In this document: one piece after another, positions 1 to 8,464 of the stretch
Layout of the letters: every line of letters starts with the position of its first letter
Position numbering within the stretch: the first letter of the stretch is position 1
DNA from: Vulcanimicrobiota bacterium
GTDB lineage: Bacteria; Vulcanimicrobiota; Vulcanimicrobiia; Vulcanimicrobiales; Vulcanimicrobiaceae
Direction: 5' to 3'
Assembly: GCA_019233415.1 (NCBI GenBank)
Contig: JAFAMK010000192.1
Coordinates: 1 to 38,424 of the forward strand
DNA length: 38,424 nt
Notes under the pieces: model-generated
Seen by the model: only the letters and a program-made list of their open reading frames with translations
Databases searched by the model: none
What the model was told of the DNA's origin: nothing
Position numbers and translations under genes: made by a program

Positions 1-1544
1 GGTGTGCGGACGACGATCGCGTCGCCCTGGCCGACGTCGAGCATCGTGATCGTCAGCCGCCCGTCGGGCAGCCGCAGTGTCGTCAGGAGGACGCCAACGC
101 TCGCGAGCGCGAGCATCCCGATCGCGAGGAAGACGTATCTCCGCAACGTCCACGCGGCGAGTCCTGCGGCGACGTCGTAGGCGACGATCGCTGCGGCCGG
201 TGGCGGCGCGACGCGGACGTGCGCGCCGGGCAGCCCAGCGACGGCGGCGACGACGTGGAGGATTGCGCCCACGTCCCAAGTCGCGAGCGTCGCAGCCGTG
301 CGGTCGAGGACGGGAACGTCCGCAAGCACCAAAGCGGCGATCCCGGCGAGCATGGCGATGCCGGTTGCCGGGACGACGATGGCGTTTGCGAGGATGGCGT
401 ACGGTGCGACCAGGCCGAATGTCGCCGCACTCAGTGGCCACACCCCGATCTGCGTCGCGATCGTCAGCGAGAGCGCTTCGTGGATGCGTTCAGGAAGCGA
501 CCAGTGCGCCAGCACGTGTTCGAGAGGCCGCGCGAACAGCAGGATCGCGCCGACGCACGAGAACGACAGCGCGAAGGAGACCGTCGTTACCGAGGCCGGC
601 CACAGCACGGCGACGACGAGCGCCGCGAGCGCAAGTGCGTTCCACGAGAGAAGCCGTGCGCCGTACGCGCGTGCGAGTAGCGCCACGCTCACCATCACCG
701 CGGCCCGCTGCGAGGGCAGGTGTGCGCCGCTGAGCCACGCGTACGCGACGACGCACGGGATCGCCGCCAGCGACGCGGCGACGCGTGGAACGCGCGCGAG
801 CCGCAGCAGGCCCGCGACGAGCGCCGCGATGACGCCGAGGTGCAGGCCGGCCGTGACGAGGACGTGCACCGTGCCCGTTGCCTGGAAGTCGTCGCGCAGG
901 TCGTGCGGGAGCGTTCCGCGCTCGCCCCACAGCGCGCCGGCGATCACCGTCGCCTCGGGCTCGCGCACCGTGGCTCGCAAGCGCGCCGAGAGGCGCGCGC
1001 GCAGCCGCGCCGCCCACGTGCGCGCGTCGCGCGGGTCGGGTGCCACGCGTGCCAAGACGCGGTCGGCGAGCAGCTCGCCGGCGAGACCCTCGCCGAGCGC
1101 GATCGCCCGGCGCGACGGTTCGCCCGGATTCCGCGCCTCGTCGAATGGTACGAGCCGCCCGCGCAGCACGAGGCGTTCGCCGGAAACGATCGCGCCGTCG
1201 TGCACGCGTGCTTGTATGACGAGTCCGTCCGCGAGCGCGAATGCGAACGTCGCGCCGTTCTCGTCGGCGCGCACGTCGGAGATCACCGTCCCCATGAAGC
1301 GCCCCGTGCGCGACTCTTCGATCAGCATCGGCGGATGCCCGTACCAGCGCGCGATCACCAGGCCCGCGAGCCCGAATGCAGCGATCGTGCTCATGCTGCG
1401 CCCAACGATCGCGCTCGTTCTGCACCCCGCGAGCACGACCAGCACGACCGCGAGCACGCACGCGAGTACGGCAAGGCCGTGCGCGTCCGCGACGATTACG
1501 GCGGTGAATGCGACGGCGGGGATGAGGAGCGGAGCGCGCGGCAC
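1..1544 (-). CDS. comEC: ComEC/Rec2 family DNA-uptake channel, partial (3' end outside window)
   Basis: This gene is not in the ORF track because it starts with GTG and runs off the left edge; I translated it from the minus strand. ComEC is the inner-membrane channel that passes single-stranded DNA into the cytoplasm during natural transformation. Visible in order: N-terminal hydrophobic segments, the soluble N-terminal domain with EARNPGEPS, the competence-domain signature GTVHVLVTAGLHLGVI followed by LPSQRAAVM and several membrane helices, and at the edge ITMLDVGQGDAIVVRT, which opens the C-terminal metallo-beta-lactamase-like domain. An in-frame TGA at 1556-1554 limits the start. GTG at 1544 is the first candidate, but the GGAGGA in front of it is unusually close, so a later GTG is possible. 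comEA lies about 7 kb away on the other strand. Confidence 0.9.
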   Translation of the reverse strand, partial: MPRAPLLIPAVAFTAVIVADAHGLAVLACVLAVVLVVLAGCRTSAIVGRSMSTIAAFGLAGLVIARWYGHPPMLIEESRTGRFMGTVISDVRADENGATFAFALADGLVIQARVHDGAIVSGERLVLRGRLVPFDEARNPGEPSRRAIALGEGLAGELLADRVLARVAPDPRDARTWAARLRARLSARLRATVREPEATVIAGALWGERGTLPHDLRDDFQATGTVHVLVTAGLHLGVIAALVAGLLRLARVPRVAASLAAIPCVVAYAWLSGAHLPSQRAAVMVSVALLARAYGARLLSWNALALAALVVAVLWPASVTTVSFALSFSCVGAILLFARPLEHVLAHWSLPERIHEALSLTIATQIGVWPLSAATFGLVAPYAILANAIVVPATGIAMLAGIAALVLADVPVLDRTAATLATWDVGAILHVVAAVAGLPGAHVRVAPPPAAAIVAYDVAAGLAAWTLRRYVFLAIGMLALASVGVLLTTLRLPDGRLTITMLDVGQGDAIVVRT

Positions 1545-1681
1545 ACTCCTCCATCACGCGCTTTGGTGCGGTCCGCTAGGGTTGTGTACGGTCGTGATGC
1601 GTGCGCGACCGTCAAAAAGCAGGCAAGCAGGTTGCATTTCCGCGGGAGAGCGCGCGAGAAGGCCGAACCCTGGGGGCTCGC

Positions 1682-2620
1682 ATGCGAATCGTCGTCACCG
1701 GCGGAGCCGGATTCATCGGATCTCATCTCGTCGATGCGTACATCGCCGAGGGGCACGAGGTCGTCGTCGTCGACAGCCTATGGGCGCACGGCGGCGGGCG
1801 GCGCGAAAACATTCCGCACGGCGTCACCTTCGTCCACATGGACATTCGGGACGACGGCATCCAGCGAATCTTCTCCGAGTTCAAGCCGGAAGTCGTCTCG
1901 CACCACGCGGCGCAGCATTCGGTCGCGATCGGTGCGCGCGATCCGAAGCTGGACGCGAACGTCAACGTCGTCGGGATGCTCAACGTGCTCGAAGCGGCGG
2001 TGAAGGCCGGAACGCGCAAGGTGATCTTCGCGTCGAGCGCGGCGACGTACGGCGATGCGGCGAAGATGCCGGTCGACGAGGGTTCGCCGCAGCGACCCGT
2101 CTCGCCGTACGGCATCACCAAGATGGTGACCGAGCACTATCTGCGCTTCTTTCAGTCCGAGCACGGGCTCGACTTCACCGCGCTGCGCTACGGCAACGTC
2201 TACGGCCCGCGCCAGGACCCGAACGGAGAAGCCGGCGTGATCGCGATCTTCCTCGGTAAGTTCTTGCAGCGGCAGGGCGTGCGAATCGACTGGGACGGTG
2301 AGCAGACGCGCGACTACGTCTACGTCGGCGACGTCGTGCGCGCGAACGTCGCCGCGCTGAACAAGGGAAACGCGGACATCTTCGTGATCGGAACCGGCAA
2401 GAAGACGTCGGTGAACGAAATCTACCGCGCGATGGTCGACGTGACCGGCTTCGAGGCCCCGGTCACGAATGCACCGCGCCGGCCGGGAGACGCGCGCGAG
2501 GTCTACTTCGACCCCGCGCACGCCAAACGCGGCCTCGGCTGGGAAGCCGAGGTCGCGCTCGTCGACGGAATGCGGAAGACCTACGAGTTCTTCCGCGACA
2601 AGGAGAAGACGCTGGCCTGA
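1682..2620 (+). CDS. NAD-dependent epimerase/dehydratase (UDP-glucose 4-epimerase-like)
   Basis: Extended short-chain dehydrogenase (312 aa) acting on nucleotide sugars in the cytoplasm, likely for cell-surface polysaccharide. The N-terminus carries the Rossmann motif TGGAGFIGSH (residues 6-15). The catalytic set is SSAATYGD near 118-125 and YGITK with Tyr143 and Lys147. ALRYGNVYGPRQ and RDYVYVGDVV are typical of the GalE/RfbB/WbpP group. The ORF track begins 27 codons earlier; I chose the ATG at 1682 because the Rossmann strand MRIVVTGG starts there and GGGGG precedes it. Length is normal for the family. The exact sugar cannot be told from sequence: 4-epimerase is likelier than 4,6-dehydratase. 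It is divergent from comEC and convergent with the next gene, with only 8 nt between stops. Confidence 0.88.
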   Translation: MRIVVTGGAGFIGSHLVDAYIAEGHEVVVVDSLWAHGGGRRENIPHGVTFVHMDIRDDGIQRIFSEFKPEVVSHHAAQHSVAIGARDPKLDANVNVVGMLNVLEAAVKAGTRKVIFASSAATYGDAAKMPVDEGSPQRPVSPYGITKMVTEHYLRFFQSEHGLDFTALRYGNVYGPRQDPNGEAGVIAIFLGKFLQRQGVRIDWDGEQTRDYVYVGDVVRANVAALNKGNADIFVIGTGKKTSVNEIYRAMVDVTGFEAPVTNAPRRPGDAREVYFDPAHAKRGLGWEAEVALVDGMRKTYEFFRDKEKTLA

Positions 2621-2628
2621 AAAACCGC

Positions 2629-3204
2629 TCAGGCGTGTGCCGGTTCGGCGACCGGCGGCCCCGTCACGGGCACGGTGACGCGTTCGACGGTGACCGAGGT
2701 CAGGGTCATCGGGACGATTCCGCCGGTCAGCAGTTCCGTCTTGATGACGCGGACGTGCGTGATGAAGTCGATCGGCGTGACGGTCGGGCCCAGCCGGTCG
2801 ACCGCGTCCTGGAACGCCGCGTCGAAGTCGTAGCCGGGTGCATAGCCGGTCGCCTGGTTTGACGGCTGCACGAGCGCGGGCTCGCGCGTGTCGCTGGGGA
2901 TGATCGCGACGGGAACCGTCTTCGTTCCGTCGGCGGTGTGGACGAGGATTTCCCGAACGTTCGCGAGCGCCGGGAAGACTCCGAAGGCGGGGATGTCGGT
3001 CACGACGTCCGGCCAGATCCCCGGTTTTGCGCGAATTTCGACCGCGTACTGCGGCGGGAAAATCAGGATCGGCAACTGGACGACGCGTGCCTCGTAGCCC
3101 GGCGTCGGTGCGATCACGACCGCGTTGATGAAGAGGCGGTGGAAGGCGAGGGAATTGACGGCGTGCAGCGTGCCGTCTTTGACGTGCGCGAGATGCCAGT
3201 CCAA
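2629..3204 (-). CDS. Hypothetical protein, TTG start
   Basis: I do not recognise this 191-aa protein. The start is TTG at 3204: a strong GAGGAGG lies five bases before it, whereas the upstream part of the track ORF is Arg-rich non-coding-like sequence. The protein opens MDWHLAHVKDG and shows no signal peptide. It has several hydrophobic beta-type stretches (INAVVIAPTPG, VVQLPILIFPP) and a Thr/Val-rich end (PMTLTSVTVERVTVPVTG), which suggests a compact all-beta or alpha/beta fold. Its stop is 8 nt from that of the epimerase gene on the other strand. Upstream, 188 nt separate it from the cupin gene on the same strand. Coding status is supported by the ribosome-binding site and the codon pattern, not by homology. 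Confidence 0.6.
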   Translation of the reverse strand: MDWHLAHVKDGTLHAVNSLAFHRLFINAVVIAPTPGYEARVVQLPILIFPPQYAVEIRAKPGIWPDVVTDIPAFGVFPALANVREILVHTADGTKTVPVAIIPSDTREPALVQPSNQATGYAPGYDFDAAFQDAVDRLGPTVTPIDFITHVRVIKTELLTGGIVPMTLTSVTVERVTVPVTGPPVAEPAHA

Positions 3205-3303
3205 GGGAACCTCCTCGATGCGAGAAGACGTCGAGTGCACCTTGCACGGTCTTCGATGCGTGCGCATGTTCTCGTCAGCGTCCACCCGGAGAACGACGAG
3301 GTG

Positions 3304-3320
3304 CCCGCCTGATAGGCGGG
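3304..3320. repeat. Perfect inverted repeat, 7-bp arms
   Basis: CCCGCCT-GAT-AGGCGGG forms a perfect 7-bp stem with a 3-nt loop in the 188-nt gap between the cupin gene and the hypothetical gene, both on the minus strand. There is no T-tract, so it is either a weak terminator or structure in the leader of the hypothetical gene. A second, looser stem (GTGCG/CGCAC) lies near 3358-3375. I see nothing else in this gap. Confidence 0.45.
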
Positions 3321-3392
3321 AGCGGCATGTTCTTGCTAGTTCGGTCGTATCCTGTCGTGCGAAGCGAAGCGCACGGGCGCCTGCTCGAGCGC

Positions 3393-3851
3393 TTATGGAA
3401 TGGGATGGACGTCGGTCGCGGCTTGCGGTGGCGTCTTGAACGCGACGATCTTCAGGTTCGGATCGGTCGTGCCGGCGTGTGGCGTTCCGGCCGGGATGAT
3501 CAGCATCGTGCCAGGCTTGAGCGTCACTTGCTTGTCGCCCAGCCATTCGGTGCCGGAACCCGAGATCACGATCTGAATCTCGTTCGCGTCGGCATGGTAG
3601 TGCTTGAAGACCGTGCCGATCTGGATTTGTCCGGTCGCGCCGTCGGCGCTGACCAGCAGCTTGCTGCGCAGCTTCGGTGAGGCCGGCGTCGGTGTCGGTA
3701 GGTCGTCCGGCGTCAGCGCGGCGAGGTCGATGACGGCCGGCTGGAGCGGCGCGCTCGCGGCGCGCGCGGGGAGTGGGAGGCGAGCGACGGCCAGGCCCGC
3801 GACGAACGCGAGGCTGGCGACCGCCGCCGTGCGGAGAGCGGTATGCGTCAT
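3393..3851 (-). CDS. Secreted single-domain cupin protein
   Basis: A 152-aa protein with an N-terminal signal peptide or anchor (MTHTALRTAAVASLAFVAGLAVA, ending near ARA) followed by one cupin barrel. Cupin motif 1 appears as FKHYHADANEIQIVISGSG, with the H-x-H-x(3)-E metal-ligand pattern. Motif 2 is LIIPAGTPHAG, supplying the last His. It is therefore likely a metal-binding, periplasmic or extracytoplasmic cupin; the substrate is unknown. I chose the ATG at 3851 because the signal peptide starts there; the longer track ORF runs antisense through the neighbouring gene. It is divergent from an AhpD-like gene, with 46 nt between starts, so the two probably share a regulatory region. A role in detoxification or reactive-carbonyl handling is only a guess from context. 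Confidence 0.82.
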   Translation of the reverse strand: MTHTALRTAAVASLAFVAGLAVARLPLPARAASAPLQPAVIDLAALTPDDLPTPTPASPKLRSKLLVSADGATGQIQIGTVFKHYHADANEIQIVISGSGTEWLGDKQVTLKPGTMLIIPAGTPHAGTTDPNLKIVAFKTPPQAATDVHPIP

Positions 3852-3897
3852 GGCCGAGGGTGCGTCACCTTCCGGTGCCGGTCCTCGTCTGAGAGGT

Positions 3898-4389
3898 ATG
3901 AGCACCGAACAACGTATCGAATTTGCCTCCGTCTCGCCGCAGAGCATCGCCTCGCTCCATGCCGCCGGACGGCACCTCGCCACCTCGGCGCTCGAGCCAC
4001 AGCTACAGGTGTTGGTTGCGCTGCGCGCGTCGAACGTCAACGGCTGCGCCTTCTGCCTCGAGCTGCACCGGCTCGAAGCGGGCGCGGTTGGCGTTTCACC
4101 CGAACGCATCCAAGGTATCGCCGCGTGGCACGAGACGTCATGGTATTCCGACCGCGAGCGGGCCGCGCTGGCGTGGACCGACGCGCTGACCAACATCGCG
4201 ACGACGCACGCGCCGGACGACGTGTACGACGAGGCTCGGCGCGCGTTCAGCGAACAGGAGCTGGTTGACCTGACGCTCGCGATCACCACGATCAACGCGT
4301 GGAACCGTTTCGCGATCGGCTTCCGCGCCGACCCGCGCAGCGCCGCGCAGCTCTTCCAGTCGTTGCAAAAGCAGCCGGCGCACGCCTAG
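3898..4389 (+). CDS. Carboxymuconolactone decarboxylase / AhpD-like protein
   Basis: A 163-aa all-alpha protein of the CMD/AhpD superfamily. The hallmark GCAFCLELH (C-x-x-C-x-x-x-H) sits in the N-terminal half after VLVALRASNVN, and later come AALAWTDALT and LTLAITTINAWNRFAIGF. In AhpD the two cysteines carry peroxidase-linked thiol chemistry; many relatives are alkylhydroperoxidase-like enzymes of unknown substrate. The MSTEQRIEF start fits the family. GAGAGG ends only one base before the ATG, which is unusually tight. It is divergent from the secreted cupin and convergent with the Pro-Thr lipoprotein gene. Likely cytoplasmic. The family call is firm; the exact reaction is not. Confidence 0.85.
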   Translation: MSTEQRIEFASVSPQSIASLHAAGRHLATSALEPQLQVLVALRASNVNGCAFCLELHRLEAGAVGVSPERIQGIAAWHETSWYSDRERAALAWTDALTNIATTHAPDDVYDEARRAFSEQELVDLTLAITTINAWNRFAIGFRADPRSAAQLFQSLQKQPAHA

Positions 4390-4401
4390 CACACCATACG
4401 G

Positions 4402-4434
4402 CCGTTGCGCGGCGCGATGAACGCCGCGCAACGG
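4402..4434. terminator. Perfect 13-bp hairpin between convergent genes
   Basis: CCGTTGCGCGGCG, a 7-nt loop (CGATGAA), then its exact reverse complement. A G.T pair and two more pairs can extend the stem to 16 bp. It fills the 54-nt space between the stops of the AhpD-like gene and the Pro-Thr lipoprotein gene. No T-tract follows on either strand, so a strictly intrinsic mechanism is doubtful, but its position suggests it blocks transcripts from both sides. Confidence 0.6.
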
Positions 4435-4443
4435 TCGTGCGCG

Positions 4444-5790
4444 TTAGCTGCAGTTCAGCGAGAGATAGGACTGGCCGCCCGTTGACGGGCTCCCGACGTC
4501 GACCGTGTTGTTGCCGCCGAGCGTTGCCGCGGGGAAGGTGAGGCTGTTGCCCGACGGCGTCGCCGGACCGATGCGCTGCACCCAGCTCGGGGTGCCACCG
4601 ACCACTCCCTGGAGCACCCACAGATAGCAGGTCGTGCCGCCGAACGTCGCCGGGCTATTGACCGTCAGGGTCGCGCTCGGCGTCTGCGTGAACCGCACGA
4701 CCGGGTTCGCCGTGAACTCGATGTAGGTCACCACGTGCCCGTTGCCGCTATTGGTCGGGAACGTGTTCGGCGTGATGTCGCCGCTCCCGGTCGCGAGGCT
4801 CGCCGTGAACGCGACGCTGCCGCTCGCGTTGTTCGCACCCCAAGTCGTGTTCAGGGTGACGCCCTGATACGGCCCGACCGCGATCGTCCCACCGGTATAG
4901 CTGAACGTCTGCATGGCCGTGGCGCCCGTCCCGGTGAAGACGTAGTTCGTCGGAGTCGCCATCGGGGTCGGTGTCGGCGTAGGCGTCGCAGTCGGCGTGG
5001 GTGTCGGCGTCGGCGAGGGCGTCGGGTTACCGGACGGCGTCGCGGTCGCGGTCGCCGTTGCCGTCGGTGTGGCGGTGAGCGTACCGGTCGCTCCCGACGT
5101 CGGCGTCGCCGTCGGCGTGGCGGTTGGTGTCCCGGCCGGTGACGGCGTCGGCGACGGCACGCCGTTCAACACGTAGTAGAACTGGAACAGGTATGTGTGA
5201 CCGGTCGCGATCAGCCCGCTGCCGCCGCTGCTCCCGCTGTTCGTATACTGCGCAACGAGGTTCGCGACAGTCGCCGGACCGAACGAGGCGATCTTCGTTC
5301 CCGGCGCGGATGTGATGTCGTCGATCTCGACGTAGTAAAACGCGTTACTTGGCAGCGAGTTTGCAAGCGTGAGCGCTTCACCGGTGATGTACTGCGCCGA
5401 AAACGATTGCGAGACGGTCACCGTCACGTAGAAGAAGTTCGTCGCGCCGACGACTGACTGCCGCAGGCGCGACGAAGGCGCCGGCGCGTTCGGCGGCGCG
5501 GTGAGCGACTCGCTGGCGGTGATCGTCGTTCCGGCCGGGGCGCCGGCGCCGATTTGAAACGACGTAGACATGCCGGACAAACTCGGCAGAACGATCGAAC
5601 CGGCCGAGGTTGGCACCGGCAGCGTCGTCGAGGCCGACGCGGGCGTCGGCGTCGGTGTGGGCGTTGGTGCCTTCGTTCCCGTCGAGATCACCGGCGCCGT
5701 TGTGCCCCCGCCGTTGCACGCGGCGAGGACTGCCGCCAGGCCGATTGCGGCTGCGGCGGCGACGAAAAAGGGTGCCGGACGCGAGCGCAT
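4444..5790 (-). CDS. Lipoprotein with Pro-Thr linkers and two beta-rich domains
   Basis: A 448-aa predicted lipoprotein of unknown function. The signal peptide ends in the lipobox LAAC (FVAAAAAIGLAAVLAACNGGG). A short TPTPTPTP linker follows, then a Ser/Thr-rich domain (about 60-215), a long Pro-Thr-Ala linker (about 215-285), and a second domain of similar beta-rich, Gly/Thr-rich composition. Two Cys (CYLWVLQG and the C-terminal LNCS) could form a disulfide. AGGAG lies a few bases before the ATG, so the start is firm. The linker DNA is a run of imperfect GTCGGC/GTCGGT hexamers, a likely site of length change. It probably sits on the outer face of a membrane with the linker spacing the two domains. 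I know no specific family for it. Confidence 0.75.
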   Translation of the reverse strand: MRSRPAPFFVAAAAAIGLAAVLAACNGGGTTAPVISTGTKAPTPTPTPTPASASTTLPVPTSAGSIVLPSLSGMSTSFQIGAGAPAGTTITASESLTAPPNAPAPSSRLRQSVVGATNFFYVTVTVSQSFSAQYITGEALTLANSLPSNAFYYVEIDDITSAPGTKIASFGPATVANLVAQYTNSGSSGGSGLIATGHTYLFQFYYVLNGVPSPTPSPAGTPTATPTATPTSGATGTLTATPTATATATATPSGNPTPSPTPTPTPTATPTPTPTPMATPTNYVFTGTGATAMQTFSYTGGTIAVGPYQGVTLNTTWGANNASGSVAFTASLATGSGDITPNTFPTNSGNGHVVTYIEFTANPVVRFTQTPSATLTVNSPATFGGTTCYLWVLQGVVGGTPSWVQRIGPATPSGNSLTFPAATLGGNNTVDVGSPSTGGQSYLSLNCS

Positions 5791-5880
5791 CCTCTCATCT
5801 CCTGAAGAGCAAATAAAGGCAGGGTGTTCCCCTGGCCGGACAGTTCAGGAGTTGCTCGTTATGCCCCTATGAGCAGTCAA

Positions 5881-5899
5881 GTGTTTGTTTGGCAAACAC
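5881..5899. repeat. Inverted repeat just after leuS stop
   Basis: GTGTTTGTTTGGCAAACAC is a 7-bp perfect stem with a 5-nt loop, one base beyond the leuS stop. It lacks a T-tract in the leuS direction. It also lies in the upstream region of the lipoprotein gene (5791-5900), so it could be a weak terminator or an operator; sequence alone does not decide. Confidence 0.4.
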
Positions 5900-5900
5900 C

Positions 5901-8393
5901 TCAGGCCGCGACGATGTTGAGCAGCTTGTCCGGGACGAAGATGCGCTTGCGAACGTGCTTGCCGTCGATCTGCGTCATCACGTTCGGCTCGCGCATTGCG
6001 AGCGCGAACGCGTCCTCTTCGCCGATCCCCGGCGCAGCCTGAATCCGCGCGCGCACCTTGCCGTTGACCTGCACGACGAGCGTGATCTCGTCGACGGTCA
6101 GCGCCGCGGGATCGGGCTCGATCCAGCGTTCGAGGTGCACGCTGCGCTCGTGGCCCATCCGCGACCACAGCTCGTCGGCGAGGTGGGGCGCGAATGGCGC
6201 GAGCACGATCGGCAGCGCGTGCACGACGTACATCGCCGCGGGGTCCGACGACGCGTTCGGTTCGCGCAGCGCGACCGCGAGCACGTTGATCAGCTCGTCG
6301 AGCTTCGCGGTCGTGACGTTGTAGTGGAAGCGGCGCGTCAGCGTCTCGCTCTTCCCTGAGTCGAGTGCGACGTGGAGCGCGCGCACCAGCTCGCGCTGCG
6401 CGTCACCGCGCATCTCCGGCAGACGGTCGAGCGGGACGTTGCGCGCGGCGGCGGCGAACGGTTCGGCGGCGCGCCAGACGCGCTGCACGAAGCGCACGCG
6501 TCCGACGATTCCCTCGTCCGTCCAGTCCATCACGTCTTCGGGCGGCGCGGCCTTGAGCAGGAACAGCCGCATCGCGTCGACGCCGTGCTTCTCGACCGTG
6601 TCGTCGATCCCGACGACGTTGCCGCGCGACTTCGACATTTTCTCGCCGTAGTACAGCAGCATTCCCTGGTTGAAGAGGCGCGTGAACGGCTCGGGCTCGT
6701 CGTCGCCGCTGAGATACCCCTGGTCGACCATGAACTTGTAGAAGAAGCGGGAGTAGAGCAGGTGCAGCACGGCGTGCTCCGCGCCACCGATGTACTGGTC
6801 GACGGGCATCCACTTCGACGCGATCGCATGATCGAACGGCGCGTTCGCGTTGTGCGGATCGAGGTAGCGCACGAAGTACCACGACGAGTCCATGAACGTG
6901 TCCATCGTGTCGGGGTCGCGCGTTGCGGGTCCGCCGCAACGCGGACAGGTCGTCTGCATGAACGCCGCGTCGTTTGCGAGCGGTGAACCTTGCCCGGTGA
7001 ACGCGACGTTCTTCGGCAACAGCACGGGCAGCTGGTCGTCGGGAACCGCGACGGTGCCGTCGGCCGGGCAGTAGACGATCGGGATCGGCGTGCCCCAGTA
7101 GCGCTGGCGCGAGACCAGCCAGTCCCGGATGCGGTAGTTCACCGTCGTTTTGCCACGGCCCATCGCTTCGAGCCGCGCGGCGATCGCGCGCCGCGCCGGC
7201 GCCGACTTCATCTCGCTGTACTCGCCCGATGCAATCAGCTTACCGTCCTCGACGTACGCTTCACTGAGCGGCGCGCGCAGCGAATGATCCGGCGTCGTGA
7301 TGACCTGCGCGATCGAGAGCCCGTGCTTCTTCGCGAAGTCGAAGTCGCGCTCGTCATGCGCGGGAACGCCCATCACCGCGCCGGTTCCGTACTCGGCCAG
7401 CACGTAGTTCGTCACCCAGATCGGGACGCGCTCGCGCGAGAGCGGGTTGATCGCATATGCGCCCGTCGGAACGCCGGTCTTCTCCATGAGCTGCGTGCGT
7501 TCGAGCTCGCTCTTGCTCTTGAGCGACGCCGCGAACTCTTCGATCCGCCGGCGCGACTTCGAAAACTTCTCCACGATCTTCGCGACGGCCGGGTGCTCTG
7601 GTGCGACCGCGACGAACGTCACGCCGAAGACCGTGTCGATGCGCGTCGTGAAGACGTCGATCTGCGCGTCGACGTCCTCGACGTCGAACGAGAACGTGAC
7701 GCCTTCGCTCTTCCCGATCCAGTTGCGCTGCATCGTGCGAATGCGGTCGGGCCAGCCGTCGAGCCGGTCCAGACCTTTCAGGAGACGTTCGACGTAGTCG
7801 GTGATCTTGAAGAACCATTGCGCGAGGTTGCGCCGCTCGACCGCCGCGCCGCAGCGCCAGCAGCGGCCGTTCTCGACCTGCTCGTTGGCGAGGACCGTGT
7901 TGTCGACGGGGCACCAGTTCACCGGCGCTTCGCGCTTGTACGCCAGCCCCTGCTCGAACATCCGCACGAAGAACCACTGGTTCCAGCGGTAGTACGCGGG
8001 ATCGCAGCTCGCGATTTCGCGCGTCCAGTCGTAGCTCGTCCCGATCAGCCGCAACTGGCGTTCCATGTTGCGGATATTGTCGAGCGTCCACGTCTCGGGA
8101 TCGATCCCGCGCTGAATCGCCGCGTTCTCGGCCGGCAGCCCGAACGCGTCCCAGCCCATCGGGTGAACGACGTTGAAGCCCTGCATCCGCTGGAGCCGTG
8201 CGATCGCGTCGCCGAGCGTGTAGTTCTTGGCGTGCCCGACGTGCAGATCGCCCGACGGATACGGCAGCATCTCGAGGACGTAGTACTTCGGGCGCGGATC
8301 GTCGTCGTGCGCGAGGTAAATGCCGTCGCGCTCCCAGCGTTCTTGCCAGGAACGTTCGACGGCGCGGAAATCGTAGGCTCGGTCCTCGGACAT
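5901..8393 (-). CDS. leuS: Leucyl-tRNA synthetase
   Basis: Class I aminoacyl-tRNA synthetase that charges tRNA-Leu in the cytoplasm. At 830 aa the length is normal. The HIGH motif is HVGH at residues 51-54 within PYPSGDLHVGHAKNYT, and KMSKS is present at 585-589 (GEKMSKSRGN). A zinc-type cluster (CPVDNT...CWRCG) and a second Cys pair group (CPADGT, CPRCGG) flank the editing domain. The CP1 editing domain is intact, with FTTRIDTVFG and GVPAHDERDFDFA, so proofreading is expected. The C-terminus carries the anticodon-binding helical domain and a final VNGKVRARI segment. The ATG at 8393 is preceded by GGGAG. The gene is divergent from comEA, 71 nt apart. Confidence 0.97.
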   Translation of the reverse strand: MSEDRAYDFRAVERSWQERWERDGIYLAHDDDPRPKYYVLEMLPYPSGDLHVGHAKNYTLGDAIARLQRMQGFNVVHPMGWDAFGLPAENAAIQRGIDPETWTLDNIRNMERQLRLIGTSYDWTREIASCDPAYYRWNQWFFVRMFEQGLAYKREAPVNWCPVDNTVLANEQVENGRCWRCGAAVERRNLAQWFFKITDYVERLLKGLDRLDGWPDRIRTMQRNWIGKSEGVTFSFDVEDVDAQIDVFTTRIDTVFGVTFVAVAPEHPAVAKIVEKFSKSRRRIEEFAASLKSKSELERTQLMEKTGVPTGAYAINPLSRERVPIWVTNYVLAEYGTGAVMGVPAHDERDFDFAKKHGLSIAQVITTPDHSLRAPLSEAYVEDGKLIASGEYSEMKSAPARRAIAARLEAMGRGKTTVNYRIRDWLVSRQRYWGTPIPIVYCPADGTVAVPDDQLPVLLPKNVAFTGQGSPLANDAAFMQTTCPRCGGPATRDPDTMDTFMDSSWYFVRYLDPHNANAPFDHAIASKWMPVDQYIGGAEHAVLHLLYSRFFYKFMVDQGYLSGDDEPEPFTRLFNQGMLLYYGEKMSKSRGNVVGIDDTVEKHGVDAMRLFLLKAAPPEDVMDWTDEGIVGRVRFVQRVWRAAEPFAAAARNVPLDRLPEMRGDAQRELVRALHVALDSGKSETLTRRFHYNVTTAKLDELINVLAVALREPNASSDPAAMYVVHALPIVLAPFAPHLADELWSRMGHERSVHLERWIEPDPAALTVDEITLVVQVNGKVRARIQAAPGIGEEDAFALAMREPNVMTQIDGKHVRKRIFVPDKLLNIVAA

Positions 8394-8464
8394 GGAACTC
8401 CCAGTCTACACCACCGCCCGGCCCACCCCTAGCCGCCCCGGTTGCACCGCGTGATAGACCCGAT

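Noticed and set aside
490-1557. 355-aa Arg-rich minus-strand ORF
   Set aside because: It is in the wrong frame of comEC; the correct frame has competence-domain motifs and a GTG start.
5850-5885. Promoter with TTGACT for the Pro-Thr lipoprotein gene
   Set aside because: No acceptable -10 box at 16-18 bases; the hairpin and the short GCTC/GAGC stem nearby do not match a riboswitch I know.
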